This document shows positions 42,248 through 48,784 of a stretch of DNA of 48,784 nucleotides, piece after piece. The DNA is from Candidatus Geothermarchaeota archaeon (lineage in GTDB: Archaea > Thermoproteota > Nitrososphaeria > Geothermarchaeales > JDFR-13). Each line of letters begins with the position of its first letter. The first letter of the stretch is position 1. The DNA lies in NCBI GenBank assembly GCA_015523545.1, contig WAKB01000014.1, positions 1 through 48,784 of the forward strand, in the 5' to 3' direction. The notes below the pieces were generated by a model. That model did not search any database, was not told the DNA's origin, and worked only from the letters and a program-made list of their open reading frames with translations. Made by a program: the position numbers and the translations under genes.

Positions 42248-43384
42248 CTACTCCACCTCCAGGCCGAGCTCCTTCATTATCCCGAGGCTCTCGTAGAACT
42301 CCTCCTTCTCCAGCTCCAACACCCATATCTTATCCCCATACACATTCTCGAAGAAGACGTCCTCGGGGAGCGGGGGCTTCTCCAGCGCTTCACGAGCAGC
42401 CTTCTCCACATGGTCGTAGTACATTTTATAGATCTCGTCGTACTCACCCTCCCTCAGGTATCCATGCTCCTCCATATATTTCCTCAGCCTCCTAAGGGGC
42501 TCATACCTCTCCATCCTCTTAACCTCCTCCTCACTCCTGTACCTACTAGGGTCATCAGCTGTGGTGTGGCTGCCAAGCCTATAGGTAACCATCTCTATGA
42601 AGAAGGGCTCACCTCTACGGGCTTGGGTAATCGCGTCTATAGCCGTTTTATACATAGCCACTACATCGTTACCATCCACACGTATCGAGTCGACTCCGTA
42701 GGAGAGGGCCCTAAAAGCTATTGTAGGGGCCCTAGTCTGCCTCTTAAGAGGGACAGATATCGCCCACTGGTTATTTTCACATACGAAGACTGTCGGCGTC
42801 TTGAAGACCCCAGCGAAGTTCAGACCGGCGTGGAAGTCTCCACGGGATGTAGCCCCATCTCCAAACATTACCATCGTTATCGTGTCCAGCCCCCTATACT
42901 TCATAGCGTAGGCTGCTCCAACGGCATGGGGGATCTGGTTACCGACGGGGACGGGTGTCGGGATCATGTTATACTTTCTATGTCCATATATGGCGAAGTC
43001 GCTTCCCCTCAGAGGGTCGTCCCGGTTGTATAGAGCCCTGTCGAGGATCTCCTCCTCAGTCATCCCCCTCACGAGATATACGCCTAGGTCTCGGTAGCTG
43101 GGGAATACCCAGTCCTCAGGCCTCAGTGGGTATACAGCCCCGACAATTGCCTCCTGACCCTTGTTAGGAGCATGGATAGCCACCTTACCCATCCTCTGGA
43201 GCCTGAGGAGCCACTCATCCAGGACACGGGCCCTAATCATGTAGTGTAGGAGATCCCTCAGAACCTCATCCCCAATATCGGGGAACTCGCCTACTACCCT
43301 ACCCTCCTCATCGATAATCCTGTATAGGCCCGTCGCCCTCTCAAGCTTCTCAGGATCGATATCAACCCTACCCAGGAGAGACAT
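42248..43384 (-). CDS. 2-oxoacid dehydrogenase E1 alpha
   Basis: 378 residues. The thiamine diphosphate motif begins GDGATSRGDFHAGLNFA and ends at the Asn of CENNQWAIS; TYRLGSHTTADDPSRYR marks the E1 alpha active-site region of branched-chain/pyruvate enzymes. It heads the E1alpha-E1beta-E2-E3 operon. Archaeal complexes of this type are known in Thermoplasma and Aeropyrum and oxidise branched-chain 2-oxoacids and pyruvate. A leaderless promoter is likely. Confidence 0.93.
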   Translation of the reverse strand: MSLLGRVDIDPEKLERATGLYRIIDEEGRVVGEFPDIGDEVLRDLLHYMIRARVLDEWLLRLQRMGKVAIHAPNKGQEAIVGAVYPLRPEDWVFPSYRDLGVYLVRGMTEEEILDRALYNRDDPLRGSDFAIYGHRKYNMIPTPVPVGNQIPHAVGAAYAMKYRGLDTITMVMFGDGATSRGDFHAGLNFAGVFKTPTVFVCENNQWAISVPLKRQTRAPTIAFRALSYGVDSIRVDGNDVVAMYKTAIDAITQARRGEPFFIEMVTYRLGSHTTADDPSRYRSEEEVKRMERYEPLRRLRKYMEEHGYLREGEYDEIYKMYYDHVEKAAREALEKPPLPEDVFFENVYGDKIWVLELEKEEFYESLGIMKELGLEVE

Positions 43385-43411
43385 TGCAGTAGATAAATAC
43401 TTCTCATCTCG

Positions 43412-43417
43412 ATATAA
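43412..43417 (-). promoter_or_regulatory. TATA-like box of the 2-oxoacid dehydrogenase operon
   Basis: TTATAT on the minus strand is centred about 30 nt before ATG 43384, giving a near-leaderless operon start. Confidence 0.45.
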
Positions 43418-43426
43418 GTTGGGATT

Positions 43427-43440
43427 GGATAAAAAAGAGG
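43427..43440 (-). terminator. T-run after the cupredoxin gene
   Basis: On the minus strand, TTTTTT (43431-43436) follows the cupredoxin stop by about 30 nt and lies before the E1 alpha promoter, a likely terminator that prevents read-through into the next operon. Confidence 0.4.
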
Positions 43441-43468
43441 GGAGTTATTACAAGACCTCGATATTAGA

Positions 43469-44008
43469 CTACTCTTCAACTTCAATCCGGAAAATCATTC
43501 CCTGATCTGCATGAGTCTTACCGGCCTGTCCAGTTCCCTCTACCTCGAAGCAGACAACATAGTATGTCCCAGGCTTCTCAAACATTATGGTGAGCTCTGT
43601 GGAGTCACCTGGCTCTAGAACCGCTTCTCCAAGCATGCCGTCACCACCAGCCTCTGAAGCCTCCTCCCGATGCGCAAACTCCTTCTCAAAAGTCTCTATC
43701 AATTCCTCCCCCTCTAGACCCTGATCCATAAGTTCTTGGAACAATTCTTGTGCCCTCATGAGCATCATGTCTTTCATGTCTTCCGAAACTACCATGAACT
43801 CATGTGTAAATCCTCCCCTGTTGGTTATTTTGAAGGTCACGCTCTCTCCAGCCTTTACCCTCAGCGGCTCTTCGACATCTTTGAAGATGAAGATAAAGTC
43901 TCCCAGCTCAACTTCAACTGTTCTACCTTCCTGTGGCATCATTCCTATGAGGATTATTGCAACAGCTAGTACACCCACTACCACTCCTGCTATTACCTTA
44001 GAGTTCAC
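43469..44008 (-). CDS. Membrane-anchored cupredoxin
   Basis: 179 residues. N-terminal hydrophobic anchor (about residues 5-23), then a cupredoxin fold. Probable type 1 copper ligands: His69 (GFTHEFMVV), Cys153 (YYVVCFEVEG), His166 and Met171 (KTHADQGM). The Cys-to-His loop has 12 residues, longer than in plastocyanin-like proteins. A Met-rich helical insert lies at residues 78-96. It may pass electrons to a terminal oxidase outside the membrane. The GTG start follows GGGGGTGA. Confidence 0.85.
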   Translation of the reverse strand: MNSKVIAGVVVGVLAVAIILIGMMPQEGRTVEVELGDFIFIFKDVEEPLRVKAGESVTFKITNRGGFTHEFMVVSEDMKDMMLMRAQELFQELMDQGLEGEELIETFEKEFAHREEASEAGGDGMLGEAVLEPGDSTELTIMFEKPGTYYVVCFEVEGTGQAGKTHADQGMIFRIEVEE

Positions 44009-44134
44009 AGCCTAGTCACCCCCTTAAACAACTACTTCATCGATTAATAATCCTATATACTCATAATTTAAGTCGATATATGGATGTGTCTGACGATAGC
44101 CATTTTCTTGGATTTCTGGCTTGATAAGGAGGAG

Positions 44135-44197
44135 GCGGTTCAGAGTCGCTTCATCTCTTCATCCAGTGTCCAGCAGCCACCGCCTCATCATCACCAC
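44135..44197 (-). ncRNA. Candidate C/D box guide RNA
   Basis: In the 218-nt gap downstream of the surface-protein gene, the minus strand has a C box ATGATGA (44185-44191), an 11-nt guide GGCGGTGGCTG, a D'-like CTGG, a C'-like TGGATGA, and a D box CTGA (44140-44143), closed by GTGGT/ACCGC. The first guide pairs 10 of 11 positions (one wobble) with the archaeal 16S rRNA 530-loop sequence CAGCCGCCGCG. D' and C' are degenerate and the second guide is long (15 nt). A competing 8-bp hairpin (GAGGCGGT/ACCGCCTC) is also possible, so this is tentative. Confidence 0.35.
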
Positions 44198-44226
44198 TAG
44201 ATTCTATAGAGCCCTCCCAAAATAAT

Positions 44227-46365
44227 TCAGCGACCTACGAGGTAGAATATGGCGTCGGCCGGGCCATGTATCCTCAGTATACCCTGCCCTGGGAGTATCC
44301 ACATCCTCACCGGCTGGCTCCAGGGAAGGTGGTTCTCAAGTATCGCCCCCGCAACGATATAGGTTCCATGGTGAGACATGTCCAGAATCCTTATATGGAC
44401 TAGTTTATAGGGTACATCCCTATCCCCGAATAGGAAGCGGATCATGTTACCTGTGTCGGCGAATAGTAGGATAATGCCCCTGTCACCCATCACCGTCATA
44501 ACGGCTGGTATATGGTCGAGCATGCCGTATGCCTTGATCGCCAGTATGGGTAGGCGGAGAATGATCTTGTCGTACCAGCTGGGTAGAGTAGTTAGTATCC
44601 CGAAGTCGAGCCTATAGCTCCATGAACCGCTGAAATAGGAGGTGGATATTGTAAACACTAGATCCTGGATGAAGGGGTCAGCCGGGTTGAATATATAGTC
44701 GAAGGTGAAGTAGGAGTTCCCATCCCCACCCGTAACTGCCGAGCCTACGTATACACCGTCCTCCCAGTAGTCGATCCTTATCCCAGAGACCGGGAGGCCA
44801 GTATAGCTACTCAGAACCTGGACATTCAGCGTCCATATACTCCTAGGGCTACCAAGGCTACCATACGGATTATAAACCGTCTCATAGAGGACGCCACTAC
44901 CCATCGAGACGTCGAACCGGTCTATCAAGCTATAAGATATGTTGAAGAATACGCTGGGCGAGCCGTCGTAGAACGGATACTCCACGATGGAGAAGGAGTA
45001 TGGATAGCTCGAAAGCCTCTCGTCGAACCACCATATAGTTTCAAGGTCAAGCCGGGGAGAAGCCCAGATGGAGTTGATAATAAAAACATATATGCCTTCT
45101 GAGACGCTTGAAGTGTTGGTCCTAGCGACTCTTAGAGACACCTCGTCATAAGTGCCATAGGCGATGCCATAGCCACCCGACGATATTATAGTATCAAGGA
45201 TGGTGGCATAGCCCTTAGCATTAGGCGTTGTGGTGAAACTTATACCTAGTGAAACCGCATCAATATATACATTCTCAACACTATAGTACGACTCTTCATA
45301 GGGGCCCAGAGGAACTGGCCAGGTAACCACGTTCCCGGTGGCTATCCCCGTATCGACACCATAGATATAAGAATCGGATATGTTAATATAGACTGGTTCG
45401 GCGATATTGGTTCCCCTAAAGTTGAATATGAACATCCCAAAACCTGACGACCAGGAAGGATCAGCAATATTGGTCTCATGTATCGTGATGTTCACCCTAC
45501 CTAAAGTGTTAAAATTAATGAGTATCCCCGATTGGAAGGGGCCTAGGACTGAGAAGTTATGGATATATGCGGTTAAACCACCATTATACCCGCTTTCCCA
45601 AATATACAGAGGGTTAATGGTAGGATCCAAGGGATCAGATATTACTGAGAAGTTCTCCACAGAAACCTCGACGACTGATACCCCCATGAGATACGGTCTT
45701 AAAAATGAGGAGCCGTCTGTCCAGACATCTGTAAGGGAGTAGTTACCGACTAGTGTCGAAGAGAGGGCATAGGTATAACCAGTAAGGTTTACCCCGTGAA
45801 ATATTGTCCTACTCGGGAAAATAGGGTCAAGAGGCGATGGGAATGAGTATTGATAGAGAAACGTTGAGAAGCCACCTGAATTAGAGGCATTCACATTTTC
45901 TAAGTAGGCGGAGACATTGAAATCGTTCTGGCTGAAGAGGGTTCCAGTAAGGGAAGATACAATTGATACATTGACTAGGTATATGGAAGTATTCACCAGG
46001 TTGAAGACAGTCCCACTCCCGAGACCCACAATTACCTCTAGGTTATAGATCTTCAGGCTGGGTACATCCTGCATAGAGACATAGGGGGACATGGGAGGCG
46101 CTATGATCAACCTATATCCATTGCCTTCAAGTACAACATCGCCATAACCCATCCCCGAACCGGTAACTATGGCTTGACCAGTATCAACCACATCACCTGT
46201 GAATACTATGGTTGTACATCCCATGGATAGGGCTGTAGAAACATTGGGAACCCCGATAGGGACATTACATGTTAAACCAGATACATGGGAGGTGGAATAC
46301 GGCTGTAGAAGTATCAAAATAGGTATTAGGAGGGCCAAGGCTAGGATATTAAGCCTCACAGACAT
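44227..46365 (-). CDS. Large secreted beta-rich surface glycoprotein
   Basis: About 712 residues from ATG 46365 (GTG 46371 also in frame). The N-terminal signal peptide is followed by about 480 residues of short repeating beta strands resembling a parallel beta-helix, with 13 N-x-S/T sites, then a beta-sandwich like a CNA-B/Big carrier domain (SSYTGLPVSGIRIDYWEDG) near residues 525-575, and a C-terminal domain of about 120 residues. No catalytic motif is recognised and there is no C-terminal anchor. It is probably an exported, N-glycosylated adhesin or polysaccharide-binding protein. Lower GC than neighbouring genes by eye. Confidence 0.6.
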   Translation of the reverse strand: MSVRLNILALALLIPILILLQPYSTSHVSGLTCNVPIGVPNVSTALSMGCTTIVFTGDVVDTGQAIVTGSGMGYGDVVLEGNGYRLIIAPPMSPYVSMQDVPSLKIYNLEVIVGLGSGTVFNLVNTSIYLVNVSIVSSLTGTLFSQNDFNVSAYLENVNASNSGGFSTFLYQYSFPSPLDPIFPSRTIFHGVNLTGYTYALSSTLVGNYSLTDVWTDGSSFLRPYLMGVSVVEVSVENFSVISDPLDPTINPLYIWESGYNGGLTAYIHNFSVLGPFQSGILINFNTLGRVNITIHETNIADPSWSSGFGMFIFNFRGTNIAEPVYINISDSYIYGVDTGIATGNVVTWPVPLGPYEESYYSVENVYIDAVSLGISFTTTPNAKGYATILDTIISSGGYGIAYGTYDEVSLRVARTNTSSVSEGIYVFIINSIWASPRLDLETIWWFDERLSSYPYSFSIVEYPFYDGSPSVFFNISYSLIDRFDVSMGSGVLYETVYNPYGSLGSPRSIWTLNVQVLSSYTGLPVSGIRIDYWEDGVYVGSAVTGGDGNSYFTFDYIFNPADPFIQDLVFTISTSYFSGSWSYRLDFGILTTLPSWYDKIILRLPILAIKAYGMLDHIPAVMTVMGDRGIILLFADTGNMIRFLFGDRDVPYKLVHIRILDMSHHGTYIVAGAILENHLPWSQPVRMWILPGQGILRIHGPADAIFYLVGR

Positions 46366-46375
46366 GCCCACTTAG

Positions 46376-46397
46376 AAGGGTCAACCCTTAGATAAAA
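46376..46397. promoter_or_regulatory. Palindromic operator between TATA box and start of the surface-protein gene
   Basis: AAGGGT and ACCCTT (46376-46381, 46384-46389) are exact reverse complements with two bases between. The element lies between the TATA-like TTTTAT (minus, 46392-46397) and ATG 46365, where a bound protein would block initiation. Confidence 0.45.
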
Positions 46398-46546
46398 TGC
46401 CCATAATATAATATCTAAATATTTTCTGAACAACAAGCTACTCAACATAGTTGCTGGGTCATTCTCCGGGTAAGCACTATATTCCATTGCTTTAAATCGT
46501 GGGGCCTCCTTAATTCAGAGTAAATCCGGGTCGTGGGTGTATAGAC

Positions 46547-47563
46547 ATGGCTGTAACCAATGGGAGCGCCAGCCTCCCCGAGTGGGTTACCATCGAGTTT
46601 TGGATAGTGTATCATCTCGTCGTCGCGATCTTCATCATTATAGATCTATATTCTGCTACCCATCGGGAGGAGCTCACCTTTAGGGAGGCCACGCTATGGA
46701 CTATTATATGGATAGGTGTGGGCGTGGCCTGGGGTGGCGTCATATTCTGGTTAATGGGGCCTGTAGAGGCCGGGCTGTATTATGCCGCCTTCCTAATCGA
46801 GAAGATGCTTAGCATGGATAACCTCTTCGTCTTCGCAATCATATTTAGCTACTTCTCCGTACCAGAGAATGTCCAGCCGGTAGTCCTGTACGTGGGTATA
46901 ATAACGGCGGTAATCTTTAGGGCATTATTCATTTATGGTGGGATCGTCCTAATCGAGCAGTACCAATTCACAGTAGTAATATTTGGCTTGATACTCTTCT
47001 ACAGCGGGTACAAACTCCTAAAGAGTCATGAGATGAAGGTGGAGCCTGAGAAGAACCCGATAATAAGGTTGGCAAGGAAGTACCTACCCATCTATGAGGG
47101 GTATGAGGGTTATAAGTTCATAGTGAGGAGGAACGGGAAGATATACCTCACACCCCTTGTACTCGTCTTGATAGCCATCGAGACCACCGACATAATATTC
47201 GCTGTAGACAGTGTACCAGCCGTCCTAGCCATAACGACCGACTTCCTCATAGCATACACCTCCAACATCTCAGCCGTCCTCGGGCTTAGAGCACTATACT
47301 CACTAGTCTCCCTCACAGTTATCCACTTCAAGTATGTGGGTAAGGGCCTATCCATCATACTAACATATCTAGGTGCGAAGATGATCCTAAACGGACTAAA
47401 TATTTACAAGATCGAGACAACACTTTCAATAGCCATCGTCATGACGATCCTACTCGGATCAATAATCCTGTCAGTGGTGGACCGCCGTGGAGGTGAAGGT
47501 GGAGAGGCTGAGGAAGTGGCTGGCGGGGAAGGAGGTGGTGAGGGGGGCGACCATAAGGCTTAG
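46547..47563 (+). CDS. TerC family integral membrane protein
   Basis: 338 residues with about eight membrane helices. TerC signature blocks are EKMLSMDNLFVFAIIF and AIETTDIIFAVDSVPA, both carrying membrane acidic residues typical of metal-ion transport. Bacterial TerC/Alx members export manganese or mediate metal stress responses. The last 25 residues are a glycine/glutamate low-complexity tail that coincides with a 77-nt overlap into the next gene. GGGTG precedes the ATG. Confidence 0.88.
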   Translation: MAVTNGSASLPEWVTIEFWIVYHLVVAIFIIIDLYSATHREELTFREATLWTIIWIGVGVAWGGVIFWLMGPVEAGLYYAAFLIEKMLSMDNLFVFAIIFSYFSVPENVQPVVLYVGIITAVIFRALFIYGGIVLIEQYQFTVVIFGLILFYSGYKLLKSHEMKVEPEKNPIIRLARKYLPIYEGYEGYKFIVRRNGKIYLTPLVLVLIAIETTDIIFAVDSVPAVLAITTDFLIAYTSNISAVLGLRALYSLVSLTVIHFKYVGKGLSIILTYLGAKMILNGLNIYKIETTLSIAIVMTILLGSIILSVVDRRGGEGGEAEEVAGGEGGGEGGDHKA

Positions 47564-48053
47564 GAGTGGGGAGAGAATAAATATTTATGGCCCACCCGGC
47601 TCTGGCAAGACCATCCTCCTACTAAGCCTGGTCGACATAGTGGTCAGGGATGCTGGGATAGTCCAGATAGGCGGGATGGATCCACTGAACCATAGGTCAG
47701 AGATCCTCAGAAGGACATGTTACATACCCCAGACGATAGCTGGTAAGATGGATCCAGGGCTATACATATCCCTATACAGGTCTCTACATGGCCTGGAGAC
47801 GGGTGGGACAGACTATGGTGGAGAGCTCGACAAGAATATTCTTCTAAGGCTACAGCTTTTGAAGAGGCCCGGCCTAGTGATCATAGACGGTGTCGAGGAC
47901 CTAGACAGTGGTTCCAGGATACTGTTAAACAACTATCTAGAGGAGGCGGGCGCCACACTCATAACAGCCTCTAGAGAGCCCGATGATGGGACTAGATACG
48001 ACTATAGAGGCTATATGGAGGGGGGTAAGCTCGACGTCTTCCCGGTGGTATAG
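47487..48053 (+). CDS. Degenerate ABC-type ATPase
   Basis: 188 residues. Walker A GPPGSGKT near residues 35-42 and a Walker B-like LVIIDGVEDLD. The catalytic Glu after Walker B is Gly, the LSGGQ signature is only YGGEL, and the H-loop His is not visible (TLITASRE). It is also shorter than usual (about 220-240). It may bind ATP without normal hydrolysis. GTG 47487, 47493 or 47499 could be the start; even 47499 overlaps terC by 65 nt. The next gene starts directly after its stop. Confidence 0.65.
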   Translation: MEVKVERLRKWLAGKEVVRGATIRLRSGERINIYGPPGSGKTILLLSLVDIVVRDAGIVQIGGMDPLNHRSEILRRTCYIPQTIAGKMDPGLYISLYRSLHGLETGGTDYGGELDKNILLRLQLLKRPGLVIIDGVEDLDSGSRILLNNYLEEAGATLITASREPDDGTRYDYRGYMEGGKLDVFPVV

Positions 48054-48662
48054 GTGGCGGCCAGGATACTAACCACATTGATTCTAAGCGAGGTATATAG
48101 AGGCGTGTGGGGAGCCATACTAATAGCGACATACGTATCGCCCATAGCTATCCATAGCCTAGGACTCGGTAGATGGCCATTGATACTATCAATACTCCTA
48201 GCAGTATCCATAACATACCTCGGGGTGAGGAGGTTTAGGGGGGAGCCTATACTCCTACTATCCCTCCCAATAACGAGATATGAACTGCTTAGGAGTGAGG
48301 CCACGGCCATCCTACTCACACTACTCCCACTAGTCCTAGTCTCACACATCCTCTGGGCATGGAACCTACTCGGTGGGCTACTCGCGGCTACATCCCTATC
48401 CATGCTCGCCACTACATATATCTACATGGGTAGGGGGCTGAGGGCAAAGGTAACCAGTATAATAATCCTCAGCCTATTGATTGAGGGTGGGCTGCTAACC
48501 CTTCCATTGGAGCTACCAGGATATATACTCCCCTCACACGTCCTCCTAGGCCTCGTCCATCCATACCCAGATGAGCCAGTTGTTCTGCTAACCCTCATCA
48601 TCTATGGCGCGGCCTTCTACCTATTATCAACCCGTCTAGCAGGGTTGAAGGACTATCTATAG
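48054..48662 (+). CDS. ABC-2-like membrane protein, partner of the ATPase
   Basis: 202 residues with about six membrane helices. The cytoplasmic loop FRGEPILLLSLPITRYELLRSEA resembles the coupling region of ABC-2-type permeases. The GTG start is directly adjacent to the ATPase stop. The substrate is unknown. It ends 3 nt before a convergent partial gene. Confidence 0.6.
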   Translation: MAARILTTLILSEVYRGVWGAILIATYVSPIAIHSLGLGRWPLILSILLAVSITYLGVRRFRGEPILLLSLPITRYELLRSEATAILLTLLPLVLVSHILWAWNLLGGLLAATSLSMLATTYIYMGRGLRAKVTSIIILSLLIEGGLLTLPLELPGYILPSHVLLGLVHPYPDEPVVLLTLIIYGAAFYLLSTRLAGLKDYL

Positions 48663-48665
48663 GAG

Positions 48666-48784
48666 CTACTCAACCACATACTTGTATATCACGTCGTCGA
48701 CAAGGTTCCTAGCCAAGTCCTCAGCCATGTCAAGATCCCCACCCTTCACCATTAGGCCCCCGGCATAGGTCACGCCAGCAATGA
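48666..48784 (-). CDS. C-terminal end of an unknown protein
   Basis: The minus strand is open from the window end to TAG at 48666-48668, giving about 38 residues, with the segments IAGVTYAGGLMVKGGDLD and ARNLVDDVIYKYVVE. The start lies beyond the window. The fragment is amphipathic and codon use matches the neighbours, but it is too short to assign. Confidence 0.45.
   Translation of the reverse strand, partial: IAGVTYAGGLMVKGGDLDMAEDLARNLVDDVIYKYVVE

Noticed and set aside
42246-42326. N-terminal extension of E1 beta
   Set aside because: It overlaps the E1 alpha coding end; the family start MPVMNMVQAL is at 42245, 2 nt after the E1 alpha stop.
44132-44186. Simple hairpin terminator from the 8-bp inverted repeat GAGGCGGT/ACCGCCTC
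   Set aside because: The loop is 39 nt and no T-run follows on either strand; archaeal termination does not use such hairpins. Kept only as a competing fold to the C/D candidate.
1-48784. CRISPR arrays, insertion sequences, integrase/att sites, tRNA or rRNA genes
   Set aside because: I saw no regularly spaced repeats, transposase-like proteins, or tRNA T-loop sequences on either strand.

Overview
The window reads as chromosomal DNA of a thermophilic, respiring archaeon of the Thermoproteota (Crenarchaeota). The codon use is rich in AGG and ATA. Many genes have a TATA-like box about 25-30 nt before the start codon and almost no leader, while internal operon genes carry GGTG/GGAG ribosome sites. 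The content is also archaeal: a MoeA fused to a periplasmic-binding-like domain, PyrI, TtuA-type tRNA thiolation, a half-size heme A synthase and VapBC. Heme A/O synthesis, a blue-copper protein, TCA enzymes and a 2-oxoacid dehydrogenase complex point to aerobic respiration. I cannot fix the genus; the set resembles aerobic Desulfurococcales/Acidilobales-like lineages (inference).

Layout. 1-6.4 kb: end of a DUF354 glycosyltransferase-like gene, an M32 carboxypeptidase, an SDR protein, SfsA with a PIN-like protein, an aldo/keto reductase, and divergently a TtuA-type tRNA thiolase with an N-terminal ThiS/TtuB-like domain. 6.5-14.2 kb: a polyprenol-kinase-like membrane protein, carbamate kinase, a molybdenum/tungsten cofactor run on the minus strand (moaA, moeA, moeA-PBP fusion, then a cysteine-free thioredoxin-fold protein), a Nudix hydrolase and a UPF0173 metal hydrolase. 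14.3-18.97 kb: a candidate H/ACA guide RNA, an ECF transporter S component, and an mdh-lutC-lutA-lutB operon. 19-21.4 kb: citrate synthase and isocitrate dehydrogenase, divergent. 21.3-28.6 kb: a degenerate DHH protein, a secreted/membrane protein pair, TatA-TatC, HIT, CBS, a flippase-like protein and cobalamin adenosyltransferase. 28.7-30.7 kb: ctaA-ctaB and vapBC. 30.8-36.3 kb: a complete pyrF-E-B-I-C-K-D operon for UMP synthesis from carbamoyl phosphate. 36.4-43.4 kb: DUF998, an unknown protein, a second HIT, lipoate ligase, and the E1alpha-E1beta-E2-E3 operon that lipoate ligase would serve. 43.5-46.4 kb: a cupredoxin, a candidate C/D RNA and a large secreted beta-rich glycoprotein. 46.5-48.8 kb: TerC, a degenerate ABC ATPase with its permease, and the end of a further gene.

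The genome is extremely compact. No gene-free stretch exceeds about 220 nt, and eight of ten convergent gene pairs overlap at their 3' ends. I see no insertion sequences, CRISPR arrays, tRNA or rRNA genes. The best leads are the TtuB-TtuA-like fusion with an internal diglycine, the two guide-RNA candidates in the two longest intergenic gaps, two adjacent perfect inverted repeats in the promoter of the fusion gene, and several enzymes that lack or change a textbook catalytic residue (MoaA, MDH, E2, ABC ATPase, DHH).
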